Positions 1-7,517 of a DNA stretch of 32,314 bases are shown in pieces. Positions within the stretch are counted from its first letter, which is position 1. Each line of letters opens with the position of its first letter. The notes beneath the pieces were generated by a model that saw only the letters and a list, made by a program, of their open reading frames with translations, was not told the origin of the DNA and did no database searches. The stretch is from RGIG8775 sp045121195 (lineage in GTDB: Bacteria > Bacillota > Clostridia > Oscillospirales > CAG-272), in assembly GCA_045121195.1 (NCBI GenBank), contig JBGVFO010000084.1, positions 1 to 32,314 on the forward strand. Reading direction: 5' to 3'. Made by a program: the position numbers and the translations under genes.

Positions 1-6
1 TTCACA

Positions 7-27
7 GCAAAACAAATGTCGTTTTGC
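7..27. other. Small hairpin in non-coding left edge
   Basis: A 7-bp perfect inverted repeat (GCAAAAC / GTTTTGC) with a 7-nt spacer lies in the non-coding 156 bases at the left edge, downstream of the rpsU terminator. Neither side has a convincing T-run, so I do not call it a terminator. The rest of positions 1-156 shows nothing I can name. Confidence 0.25.
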
Positions 28-156
28 TATGTTCGCTCAAACTAAAGCAAGGGGGCTTTTCAAAAGGTTTTTGCGGAGCTTTTTCCTTAAAAAAGCGACC
101 CTCGCGCCCGCAGGCGCAAATCTCACTCTCCGCCAAACCTCACCTCAGCGCCAACA

Positions 157-186
157 AGAAAAAACAGGGATCAATGATCCCTGTTT
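157..186 (-). terminator. Rho-independent terminator of rpsU
   Basis: A 12-bp inverted repeat (162-173 with 175-186, sequence AAACAGGGATCA on either strand) begins about 10 bases after the rpsU stop codon. Read on the minus strand it is followed by a T-rich run (complement of 157-164). The innermost pairs must open to form the loop. It ends the long housekeeping cluster. Confidence 0.85.
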
Positions 187-196
187 CCAAGCGAAA

Positions 197-373
197 TTAC
201 TTGTATTTGCGCTTTCTTGCGGCTTCAGACTTCTTCTTACGCTTAACACTAGGCTTTTCATAGTGTTCTCTCTTGCGAAGTTCAGCGAGGACGCCGGAAC
301 GAGCGCACTGGCGCTTAAAGCGACGAAGGGCCTGGTCCAAGGACTCGCCTTCTTTAACTCTTACTTCTGCCAT
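197..373 (-). CDS. rpsU: 30S ribosomal protein S21
   Basis: Small-subunit ribosomal protein S21, 58 residues, the usual length in Bacillota. The start chosen is the ATG at 373, giving the typical N-terminus MAEVRVKEGESLDQALRRFK; it is preceded by a GGAGGGAG ribosome binding site. A longer in-frame reading up to 457 would run through the promoter and is not credible. The C-terminal half is very basic (RKKKSEAARKRKYK), as expected for an rRNA-binding protein. The gene follows leuS but has its own strong promoter at 429-457 and its own terminator, so it is probably expressed independently of the upstream cluster. Confidence 0.97.
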   Translation of the reverse strand: MAEVRVKEGESLDQALRRFKRQCARSGVLAELRKREHYEKPSVKRKKKSEAARKRKYK

Positions 374-397
374 TACTGTTTCACTCCCTCCGCGTGC

Positions 398-412
398 TGT
401 GACTCTGTCACA
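398..412 (-). promoter_or_regulatory. Hairpin in rpsU 5' untranslated region
   Basis: A 6-bp perfect inverted repeat (TGTGAC / GTCACA, 3-nt loop) lies between the rpsU promoter and its ribosome binding site, within the first 40 nt of the predicted transcript. It may stabilise the mRNA 5' end or act as a protein-binding site. This is seen only as an inverted repeat and no function is shown. Confidence 0.35.
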
Positions 413-428
413 ACAATACTCTTTTGCT

Positions 429-457
429 ATTATATCACAGCCTTTTCTCTGTGTCAA
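429..457 (-). promoter_or_regulatory. Sigma-A promoter of rpsU
   Basis: The minus strand reads TTGACA (457-452), a 17-nt spacer, then TATAAT (434-429), a perfect match to both consensus boxes, with an extended TG one base before the -10. It lies just after the leuS stop codon and about 55 nt upstream of the rpsU start. Confidence 0.92.
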
Positions 458-491
458 GAGAATTTTTCAATTTTTTCGCCGTATTTTTTGA

Positions 492-2885
492 TTACTTAAC
501 AACGATATTGACGATCTTGTTGGGAACGGCGATCTCCTTGATGACCGTTTTGCCCTCAATGGCACCGGCAACCGCCTCACGTGCGGCGGCAATCGCCTCT
601 TCCTTGGGGCAGTTCAGGGGGATCTCAATAGTAGCTCTCACCTTACCGTTGACCTGAACGGCGATCTCAACGGTAGCGTCTACCGTCTTTGCCTCGTCGT
701 ACTTAGGCCAGGCCGACAGCGAGCAAAGTCCCTCTCCGCCCATCTGCTCCCACATTTCCTCCGAGAGGTGAGGCGCAAAGGGGCAAAGCACGCCGATGAA
801 CATCATCAGCTGCTCGCGGGTCAGAGAGCCCGCGTCGGAAATATCGTTCAGAAGTCCCATCATCGCCGCGATAGCGGTATTGAACTTCATCTCCTCAATA
901 TCCTGAGAAACCTTCTTGACCATCTTATGGAAGGCGACCTCAAGCTTCTTGTTGTTCTCCTCCTTCACCATAGAAGGCAGATCGGCAACTCTGTCAAGGA
1001 AGCGCTTACAGCCCTTCACACTGCTCTCCGACCAGGGTGCGGCACTTCCGTACTCACCCATAAAGAGGATGTACACGCGAAGCACGTCGGCACCGAACTC
1101 GTTGACAACGTCAAGGGGGTCTACCACGTTGCCCTTGGATTTACTCATCTTATCGCCGTCGGGGCCAAGGATCAGACCCTGTGCCGTTCTCTTGGCGTAC
1201 GGCTCGGAGGTAGGAACCTCACCGATGTCGTAAAGGAACTTATGCCAGAAGCGAGAATAGATCATATGACGGGTCACGTGCTCCATACCGCCGTTGTACC
1301 AGTCAACGGGAAGCCAATACTTCATCTCGTCGAAATCGGCAAGCTTCTCGTCGTTCTTGGGGTCAATATAGCGCAGGAAGTACCAGGACGAGCCTGCCCA
1401 CTGGGGCATGGTGTCGGTCTCGCGCTTGGCGTCTCTGCCACACTTGGGACACTTGCAGTTGACGTAGGAATCGATCTTGGCAAGGGGGCTCTCGCCGCCT
1501 TCACCGGGGGCAAACTCCTTGACCTCGGGCAAGCGCAGAGGAAGCTCCTCGTAAGGAACGGCAACCATACCGCAATGCTGACAGTGCACGATCGGGATGG
1601 GCTCACCCCAATAGCGCTGACGGTTGAACGCCCAGTCCTTCATCTTGAACTGCACGCCCGCCTCGCCGATGCCGCGCTCGCCAAGCACGGCAAGCATCTT
1701 TTCGATGGCCTCCGCCTTGGTAGTAATGCCGTTGAGGAACTCGGAATTGATCATCTTGCCGTCGCCGGTGTAAGCCGCCTGCTCGATGTCGCCGCCCTCA
1801 ATTACGGGGATAATATCAATGCCGAACTTCTTTGCGAACTCGTAGTCGCGCTCGTCGTGGGCGGGAACTGCCATAATAGCGCCCGTACCGTAGCCCATCA
1901 TAACGTAGTCGGCAATGTAAATGGGAATCTGCTTGCCGCTTACGGGCGAGATGGCGCTGATGCCTTCGATGCGAACGCCCGTCTTGTCCTTGACCATCTG
2001 GGTACGCTCAAACTCGGTCTTCTTGGCGCATTCGTTACGGTAAGCTACGACCGCGTCCATATTGGAGATGCGGTCCGAAAGCTTATCGAGCATAGGATGC
2101 TCGGGCGCGATGACCATAAAGGTGACGCCGAAGAGGGTGTCGGGACGGGTGGTATAGATGCGAAGCTGCTCGTCGGTATCGGCGATCTTGAAGTTCACGA
2201 AGGCACCCGTGGACTTGCCGATCCAGTTGACCTGCTGCTGTCTGACCTGAGGCAGATAATCCACCTCGTCAAGACCCTGAAGCAGCTTGTCGGCATACTC
2301 GGTAATACGAAGATACCAAACGTCCTTGGACTTCTGCACGATGTCGCTGTGGCAGATGTCACACTTGCCACCCTGGGAGTCCTCGTTGGAAAGAACCACC
2401 TTACAGTGAGGGCAGTAGTTTACAAGGGCGGTATCACGGAAGGCAAGGCCGTTCTCAAACATTTTTAAGAAGATGTACTGGGTCCATTTATAGTACTTCT
2501 CCTCGGTGGTATCTATCACTCTCGACCAGTCAAAGGAGAAGCCTACGCGCTTCAGCTGATCGGTAAAACGCTCAATGTTGGTATCGGTCACCTTGCGGGG
2601 ATGGATACCGGTCTTGATGGCGTAGTTCTCGGTCGGAAGCCCGTAAGCGTCAAAGCCGATGGGGAAAAGAACGTTGTAGCCCTCCATTCTTCTCTTGCGG
2701 CTGACCACCTCAAGACCCGAGTACGCCTTGATATGTCCTACGTGCATGCCCGCTCCGCTGGGATAGGGGAACTCGACAAGTCCGTAGAATTTCGGCTTGG
2801 TATGGTCGTTGGACGCCTCAAAAACGTGCTGATCCTCCCACACCTTCTGCCACTTTTTCTCGATGTTGGTGAAATCGTACTTCAT
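492..2885 (-). CDS. leuS: Leucyl-tRNA synthetase
   Basis: Class I leucine--tRNA ligase, cytoplasmic, charges tRNA-Leu with leucine using ATP. At 797 residues it is a normal full-length bacterial enzyme. The HIGH motif appears as HVGH (residues 48-51) after a PYPSGAG segment and the KMSKS motif is at 579-583. A CxxC...CxxC zinc-type insertion lies around residues 159-180, and the editing (CP1) domain shows TTRPDTLFGVTFMV near residues 245-260. The start ATG at 2885 has a GGAAAGG ribosome binding site. It follows rsfS by 26 nt and I see no T-box leader, so it is probably co-transcribed with rsfS and the genes upstream. Confidence 0.98.
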   Translation of the reverse strand: MKYDFTNIEKKWQKVWEDQHVFEASNDHTKPKFYGLVEFPYPSGAGMHVGHIKAYSGLEVVSRKRRMEGYNVLFPIGFDAYGLPTENYAIKTGIHPRKVTDTNIERFTDQLKRVGFSFDWSRVIDTTEEKYYKWTQYIFLKMFENGLAFRDTALVNYCPHCKVVLSNEDSQGGKCDICHSDIVQKSKDVWYLRITEYADKLLQGLDEVDYLPQVRQQQVNWIGKSTGAFVNFKIADTDEQLRIYTTRPDTLFGVTFMVIAPEHPMLDKLSDRISNMDAVVAYRNECAKKTEFERTQMVKDKTGVRIEGISAISPVSGKQIPIYIADYVMMGYGTGAIMAVPAHDERDYEFAKKFGIDIIPVIEGGDIEQAAYTGDGKMINSEFLNGITTKAEAIEKMLAVLGERGIGEAGVQFKMKDWAFNRQRYWGEPIPIVHCQHCGMVAVPYEELPLRLPEVKEFAPGEGGESPLAKIDSYVNCKCPKCGRDAKRETDTMPQWAGSSWYFLRYIDPKNDEKLADFDEMKYWLPVDWYNGGMEHVTRHMIYSRFWHKFLYDIGEVPTSEPYAKRTAQGLILGPDGDKMSKSKGNVVDPLDVVNEFGADVLRVYILFMGEYGSAAPWSESSVKGCKRFLDRVADLPSMVKEENNKKLEVAFHKMVKKVSQDIEEMKFNTAIAAMMGLLNDISDAGSLTREQLMMFIGVLCPFAPHLSEEMWEQMGGEGLCSLSAWPKYDEAKTVDATVEIAVQVNGKVRATIEIPLNCPKEEAIAAAREAVAGAIEGKTVIKEIAVPNKIVNIVVK

Positions 2886-2911
2886 ATGTGTTTTCCTTTC
2901 CGATGAAGGTG

Positions 2912-3298
2912 TTAAAACTCCATCACGACGGGTGCATCGTCGTAGAGCTTGTCTAAATTGTAGAAATCTCTTGCCTCGCGGCTGAAGATATGAACGACCA
3001 CGTTTCCGTAGTCAAGAACGATCCAGGTGTTATTGCCTCTTCCCTCGATATTGTCGGGGGAAAGCTCGCGCTGCTCGGTTTTGAACTCTACCTCACCTGC
3101 CAGCGCCTTGACGTGAGTACCGGAATTACCCGTGCATAGCACGAAATAATCGGCAATAGAGGTCTTGTCCTCCACGTGGAGCACCTTGACCTGATTTCCC
3201 TTTTTATCGTCAAGAATCTCCCCGATGGCACGCGCCAGCTCCAGAGGGGTCACGCCCTTGAGCGAGGGAAGCTTTACTTGCTCGTTGATACTTTCCAT
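2912..3298 (-). CDS. rsfS: Ribosomal silencing factor RsfS
   Basis: RsfS (Iojap/DUF143 family) binds ribosomal protein L14 on the large subunit and blocks subunit joining when nutrients are scarce. The 128-residue product shows the family blocks YFVLCTGNSGTHVKAL and WIVLDYGNVVVHIFSREARDFYNLDKLY. The ATG at 3298 is preferred over an upstream in-frame start near 3391 because it has an AGAAAGGAA binding site at good distance and gives the usual length; the longer form would overlap the end of the LCP gene. The order yqeK-LCP-rsfS-leuS is common in Clostridia and puts this ribosome regulator with NAD and translation genes. Confidence 0.95.
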   Translation of the reverse strand: MESINEQVKLPSLKGVTPLELARAIGEILDDKKGNQVKVLHVEDKTSIADYFVLCTGNSGTHVKALAGEVEFKTEQRELSPDNIEGRGNNTWIVLDYGNVVVHIFSREARDFYNLDKLYDDAPVVMEF

Positions 3299-3350
3299 AG
3301 CTTGGGTTCCTTTCTTATGAAAACTTATATCGTCTGCAATGCAGTAGATC

Positions 3351-4373
3351 TCAATAGGATGGCACCGTGAGCCCGTTTTTTCGAAGCTCACTCACCGTGT
3401 AATATATGGGCTGGATCTCCCGTCGGTAGACCGACTCCAGATCCTTTCGCGCCGCGTTGCTGAAGAGATGCGCGGGATCGATACAGGCAGATGCGCCCAC
3501 GACGCCAAAGTGCTCCTCCAGCACCGCCGCCGTCCCCCTGCGGGACAGCACGTAGTACCAGGCGCCACTGTAGGGCGACTGCACCTCCTCCCCGGGAAGG
3601 GTAAGAAGGGTGATGTCCTCGGGAGAGATAGTGCGCGCCGCGCGCAAAAGAGAGACGACGCGGTCAACGCGCATATTGGTTTTCACCGATCTCATTGCCA
3701 ACATAGCCAGCCTCGGCACGTCGTCGCCAAGGGTCTTCCCTGCCGCCTCGAAGAAGGCGGACAAAAACAGCTTCTGGGCGTCCATCCGTCCCAGATCGCC
3801 CCGAACGTATCCCGAGCGAAAACGGACGAACTCCACCGCCTCGGCACCGCGAAGCACCTGACGTCCCTTTTTGATATGAATGGAAAGCCCTTGCGCGGGG
3901 TCCTCGTAATGCATATCGCACGGCACGTCGATCTCCACGCCGCCCATCATATCCACCGCCGATCTGACAAAATCCAGATCCAGCAGAACGTAGGCGTCGA
4001 TGTCAACGGAAAACGCCTTTTCCAGCGCTCGGCAAACCTGTTCGGCGCCGCCAAGAGCGCTCATTGCACCATTGATTTTTTTGTAGTCCTTTTTGGTGTA
4101 TCGGAAATAGGTATCTCGGGGGATCTGCGCCAAGCACACGCGCCCCGCCTCAGCGTCAACACTCACCAGCATCATAACGTCAGTAAGCCCTGCCGCCTCG
4201 TCCCGCCCCATAAGCAGAACGTGATATCTGCTCCCCCCGTCGCCCGCGCTTGTGGGTGACGCGGAAGCGCTGTTTTCTTTCGGTTCCGCAAACGCCGCGA
4301 TCGCCACCGTCGCAATGACCGCCATAGCGAACGCCAAAACGCGTCTACCTCTTTTTTTGCATGAATTCAACAC
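3351..4373 (-). CDS. LytR-CpsA-Psr (LCP) family protein
   Basis: Predicted membrane-anchored LCP phosphotransferase, a family that attaches undecaprenyl-linked glycopolymers such as teichoic acid or capsule to peptidoglycan outside the membrane. The 340-residue protein has a basic N-terminus, one hydrophobic anchor (about residues 12-30) and a short Ser/Ala-rich linker, then the LCP core: TD at 64-65, IPRDTYF at 84-90, and an Arg-rich FVRFRSGYVRGDLGR block around residue 190 that in the family contacts the lipid pyrophosphate. The start is non-ATG: GTG at 4373, or TTG one codon later, which sits 7 nt from the GAGGTG binding site and is about equally likely. It lies between yqeK and rsfS. The polymer it transfers cannot be told from sequence. 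Confidence 0.88.
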   Translation of the reverse strand: MLNSCKKRGRRVLAFAMAVIATVAIAAFAEPKENSASASPTSAGDGGSRYHVLLMGRDEAAGLTDVMMLVSVDAEAGRVCLAQIPRDTYFRYTKKDYKKINGAMSALGGAEQVCRALEKAFSVDIDAYVLLDLDFVRSAVDMMGGVEIDVPCDMHYEDPAQGLSIHIKKGRQVLRGAEAVEFVRFRSGYVRGDLGRMDAQKLFLSAFFEAAGKTLGDDVPRLAMLAMRSVKTNMRVDRVVSLLRAARTISPEDITLLTLPGEEVQSPYSGAWYYVLSRRGTAAVLEEHFGVVGASACIDPAHLFSNAARKDLESVYRREIQPIYYTVSELRKNGLTVPSY

Positions 4374-4409
4374 AAAGCACCTCGGATTTGATTGCCTTCA
4401 TGCAAAGGG

Positions 4410-5036
4410 TTATTCCTGTGATACGATCAGATAATTTCTGGCGGCGAAGGTATCGTCGCTGATGGGAGCGCCGTCCTCGATCAGACTGTGAAGCGTCATA
4501 TCGAAGGAACGGATCAGAACGCGGTCAAGATGCGCCATTCTCTCCGCTTCCCCCATATTCTGCGGCTGAGCGTCCCAAAACATAGCCCGTAAAGCCACAC
4601 AGTCGGGAAAGGTGCGCGATTCATCAATGTAATCCGCAAGATACACCAGCTTTTCTATCACCGTCATATCAGCGTGCCCCGTGGTATGCCATCTCACCGC
4701 GTCGATCACCTCGCCGTCGGCAAAATCGGGATACAGAACGGGAATCAGTGCCGCCGCCGTTTTTGCATGAAAGGTCTTTGGTGTTAGAATGTCTTGCTTT
4801 GCGATTATTATACCAAACGCCTGACAGGTCTGTAGCTGCTTTTCGGCAGAATATTCCTTCGTAATATCGTGCAAAAGCGCCGCCGCGCGGAGGATGTCGA
4901 TCTTGTCGGGTGCGTAAAGCGCGCCAAGACGCGCCGCCATCTCTTCCACCGCCGCCGTATGAATAAAACGCTTTTGCGACATGGATCCGGACACCGAATC
5001 CCGCAAGCGCTTCAGCATAGCCTCGTCAAATTTCAT
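4410..5036 (-). CDS. yqeK: YqeK-type HD hydrolase (diadenosine tetraphosphatase)
   Basis: HD-domain metallohydrolase of the YqeK family. Characterised members cleave diadenosine tetraphosphate symmetrically to two ADP, clearing a stress-associated nucleotide. The metal-binding pattern is visible: HTAAVEEMA (residues 26-34), ALLHDITK with the HD pair, FHAKTAA, and WHTTGHADMTVIEKLVYLADYIDESR later in the protein. At 208 residues it is slightly longer than many relatives. The ATG at 5036 has an AAGGAAA binding site and follows nadD by 13 nt, an arrangement (nadD-yqeK) conserved across Bacillota. Confidence 0.93.
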   Translation of the reverse strand: MKFDEAMLKRLRDSVSGSMSQKRFIHTAAVEEMAARLGALYAPDKIDILRAAALLHDITKEYSAEKQLQTCQAFGIIIAKQDILTPKTFHAKTAAALIPVLYPDFADGEVIDAVRWHTTGHADMTVIEKLVYLADYIDESRTFPDCVALRAMFWDAQPQNMGEAERMAHLDRVLIRSFDMTLHSLIEDGAPISDDTFAARNYLIVSQE

Positions 5037-5049
5037 ACTAAAATTTCCT

Positions 5050-5703
5050 TTATGAATTTCGGTAAAGCCCGTTGCGGTGAATGTAAGATTCTACCAGGGG
5101 CGGTACCAGATCGGAAATATCCTCGCCGTTTTGGATCCTTTTTCGGATGTCCGTGGAGGAAATGGCAAGCGGTTCTCCCACGATTTTGCGGAACATCTTG
5201 CCCGATTCCCGATAATACTTGGCGAGCTTATCCACAATAATGCCGTCAAGCATTCTGTCCTGCTCGCGCCGCATATACACGGGATAACAAAGCTTCAAAA
5301 TCTCCTCATATTGGTACCATTTGTCAAAGGAGAGCACCATATCGGTGCCGCAAAGCAGCAGTAAGCGGCGACCGGGCGCCGACAGCTCCCGCAGGGTGTC
5401 TACCGTATAGCTTTTTCCGCCGCGGCGGATCTCCGCGTCCGAAATGACCACGCCGTCCATATTGGCAAACGCAAGCTCGCACATATGAAGGCGGTGCATC
5501 GGGTCGTCCTCAAAGTCAAATTGCTTATGAGGGGGCTGACCCGTTGGGATCACCATCAGATAGTCCAGCCGCATCTGCTCCATAAAAAGCTTTGCCGCGT
5601 GAACGTGACCGTTATGCACGGGGGCAAAGGTGCCGCCGTAAATACCGATTCGGACAGGATCCTCTACCTGTTGTTCTTCTTGCTTCGTAGGTTGTGCCTT
5701 CAC
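5050..5703 (-). CDS. nadD: Nicotinate-nucleotide adenylyltransferase
   Basis: Transfers AMP from ATP to nicotinate mononucleotide, making deamido-NAD in NAD synthesis. The nucleotidyltransferase signature GGTFAPVHNGH is at residues 23-33 and the second ATP site ISSTDIRKRI is near the C-terminus. The start is GTG at 5703 with a GGAGGG binding site 5 nt upstream. This gives about 16 extra polar residues before the first beta strand (VRIGIYGG), so the N-terminal tail is a little long for the family. It sits 11 nt after yhbY and 13 nt before yqeK, consistent with one transcript. Confidence 0.96.
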   Translation of the reverse strand: MKAQPTKQEEQQVEDPVRIGIYGGTFAPVHNGHVHAAKLFMEQMRLDYLMVIPTGQPPHKQFDFEDDPMHRLHMCELAFANMDGVVISDAEIRRGGKSYTVDTLRELSAPGRRLLLLCGTDMVLSFDKWYQYEEILKLCYPVYMRREQDRMLDGIIVDKLAKYYRESGKMFRKIVGEPLAISSTDIRKRIQNGEDISDLVPPLVESYIHRNGLYRNS

Positions 5704-5714
5704 AGCGCCCTCCG

Positions 5715-6002
5715 TTACAGCTCGATCCTTTTGTGCTTTTCGGACTCGCGGTACAGCACCAGCTTTCTGCCAAGCACTGCCACCACCTCGGAGGCAGTTT
5801 CCTCGGAAAGGGCATCCGCCACCTCGCGGGCGCTATACTCGCAGTTTTCCAGAACCGAAAGCTTGACCAGCTCTCTTGCCTCAAGGGCGTCCGAAACGGT
5901 TTTGATCAGATTCTCGCTGACGCCGCCCTTGCCGATCTGCATAATGGTAGGCTCGTTGACGGCGAGCGAACGAAGATACGCTCTCTGTTTCGATGTTATC
6001 AT
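5715..6002 (-). CDS. yhbY: YhbY-family RNA-binding protein (CRM domain)
   Basis: Small single-domain CRM protein, 95 residues, the usual size. Relatives bind pre-50S ribosomal particles. It begins MITSKQRAYLRSLA and carries the family loop IGKGGVSENLI (about residues 22-32) followed by an ARELVKLSVLENC strand. The ATG at 6002 has a GAGAGGAA binding site. In many Clostridia yhbY follows the GTPase gene obg, but here it follows rdgB with a 17-nt gap. Confidence 0.93.
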   Translation of the reverse strand: MITSKQRAYLRSLAVNEPTIMQIGKGGVSENLIKTVSDALEARELVKLSVLENCEYSAREVADALSEETASEVVAVLGRKLVLYRESEKHKRIEL

Positions 6003-6019
6003 GTTGATTCCTCTCGGGA

Positions 6020-6610
6020 TTATTTCAAATATTTGGCAAGCTCCGCGGCAAACGCCTCCACGGCGCGGGCGCGGTGGCTGATCTCGTTCTTCTCCTCGGA
6101 AGAAAGATCCGCGAAGGTCTTTTCAAGGGGCGTGTAGTAGAAGAGAGGATCGTAGCCGAAGCCGTTCTTTCCGCTGGCGCTATGCAGAATCGTTCCCTCT
6201 GCTCTGCCCTCCACAACGAACTCTCTGCCGTCAGGCAGGACGCAGGCAATGGCGCACACAAACGCCGCCGATCGGTCCTCCTTATCGAAAAGCTCACAGA
6301 GCAGTCGCTCGTTGTTGGCGGCATCGTTGCCGTGCTCTCCCGCGTACCTTGCGGAAAAGATGCCGGGAGCGCCGTCAAGGGCGTTTACGCAAAGCCCCGA
6401 GTCGTCGCCGACACCGATCTTGCCCGAGGAAGCCGCCGCCCGCGCCTTGATCAGCGCGTTTTCGGAAAAGGCGGTGCCGTTCTCCTCAATGTCGCCCTCG
6501 ATTCCCACGTCGTCCAGAGAAAGAAGCCTGACCCCTGCCACGTACTTGGCAAGAAGCGCCTCAAGCTCGCCGATCTTGTGTTGATTTCTTGATGCAATTA
6601 CAATTTCCAT
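6020..6610 (-). CDS. rdgB: XTP/dITP pyrophosphatase (RdgB/HAM1)
   Basis: House-cleaning nucleotidase that hydrolyses dITP, ITP and XTP to the monophosphates, keeping deaminated purines out of nucleic acids. The 196-residue product shows SRNQHKIGELEALL at the start, DDSGLCVNALDGAPGIFSARYAG in the middle, GFGYDPLFYY, and SHRARA near the end. The ATG at 6610 was chosen because it begins the first beta strand (MEIVIASRN) and lies one base after the ftsY stop (TAA-T-ATG). There is no strong independent binding site, so translation is probably coupled to ftsY. Confidence 0.96.
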   Translation of the reverse strand: MEIVIASRNQHKIGELEALLAKYVAGVRLLSLDDVGIEGDIEENGTAFSENALIKARAAASSGKIGVGDDSGLCVNALDGAPGIFSARYAGEHGNDAANNERLLCELFDKEDRSAAFVCAIACVLPDGREFVVEGRAEGTILHSASGKNGFGYDPLFYYTPLEKTFADLSSEEKNEISHRARAVEAFAAELAKYLK

Positions 6611-6611
6611 A

Positions 6612-7517
6612 TTACTCAAACAACGCCGTAATAAATTCGTCCGCGTCAAACTCTCTCATATCGTCGATTTGCTCGCCGACACCCACGAATTTCACGGGAA
6701 TATTCAACTCGCTCTTGATGGAGATCACGATACCGCCCTTTGCCGTACCGTCCAGCTTATTGAGGACAAGTCCGGTGATCTCGGCGGCGTTCTTGAACTC
6801 CTTCGCCTGCAGGATCGCGTTCTGTCCCGTGGTGGCGTCCAGCACCAAAAGATTCTCACGGCAAACGCCGGGAAGCTCGCGGTCGATCACGCGGTTGATC
6901 TTCTCAAGCTCGTTCATCAGATTTTTCTTGTTGTGCAGTCTACCTGCCGTATCGATGACGAGAACGTCGGCGCCGTGACTCTTGGCATAGCTTGCCGCGT
7001 CGTAAACCACCGCCGCAGGGTCACTGCCCTCGTTCTGTCTGACAAGCTCAACGCCCGAACGCTCACACCAAACGGCAAGCTGATCGATGGCCGCCGCGCG
7101 GAAGGTATCCGCCGCCGCCACGACCACCTTTTTGCCCTGCTTCTTGAGAATATTGGTGATCTTGCCGATGGACGTGGTCTTGCCCGCGCCGTTGACGCCG
7201 ATCACGAGGATCACGGAGGGCTTGGTATCCAGCACAAGGGGCTTGCCCTCGCCGATCATATCGGCAAGGATGGTGCGAAGTGCCTTAACGACGTCCTCCT
7301 TTTCCTTCAGGCGTCCGTCCTTGATCTCCTCACGAAGACGGTCCAGGATCTCCTCGGTTGCGCCGACGCCAACGTCCGCCATAATAAGAAGCTCCTCAAG
7401 CTCCTCAAGAAGATCCTCGTCCACGCGGACGAATGCCTTCAGCATATTGTCGATCTGTCCGAAGATTGCATTTTTCGTCTTGAAAAGACCGTTTTTCAGT
7501 TTATCCAAAAATGCCAT
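6612..7517 (-). CDS. ftsY: Signal recognition particle receptor FtsY
   Basis: SRP-GTPase that docks ribosome-SRP complexes at the membrane for co-translational insertion. The 301-residue protein is nearly all NG domain: the P-loop GVNGAGKTTS is at about 107-116, followed by DTFRAAAIDQL, DTAGRL and NKLDGTAKGG. The long acidic A domain of E. coli FtsY is absent, as usual in Bacillota. The ATG at 7517 lies inside the end of smc (17-nt overlap) and has a GGGAGAC-type binding site, pointing to coupled smc-ftsY expression. Confidence 0.97.
   Translation of the reverse strand: MAFLDKLKNGLFKTKNAIFGQIDNMLKAFVRVDEDLLEELEELLIMADVGVGATEEILDRLREEIKDGRLKEKEDVVKALRTILADMIGEGKPLVLDTKPSVILVIGVNGAGKTTSIGKITNILKKQGKKVVVAAADTFRAAAIDQLAVWCERSGVELVRQNEGSDPAAVVYDAASYAKSHGADVLVIDTAGRLHNKKNLMNELEKINRVIDRELPGVCRENLLVLDATTGQNAILQAKEFKNAAEITGLVLNKLDGTAKGGIVISIKSELNIPVKFVGVGEQIDDMREFDADEFITALFE

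Noticed and set aside
768..2468. 566-codon open frame on the plus strand opposite leuS
   Set aside because: It is antisense to leuS, has no family motifs, and lacks a binding site.
2886..2911. T-box leader before leuS
   Set aside because: Only 26 bases separate rsfS from leuS, far too short for a T-box.
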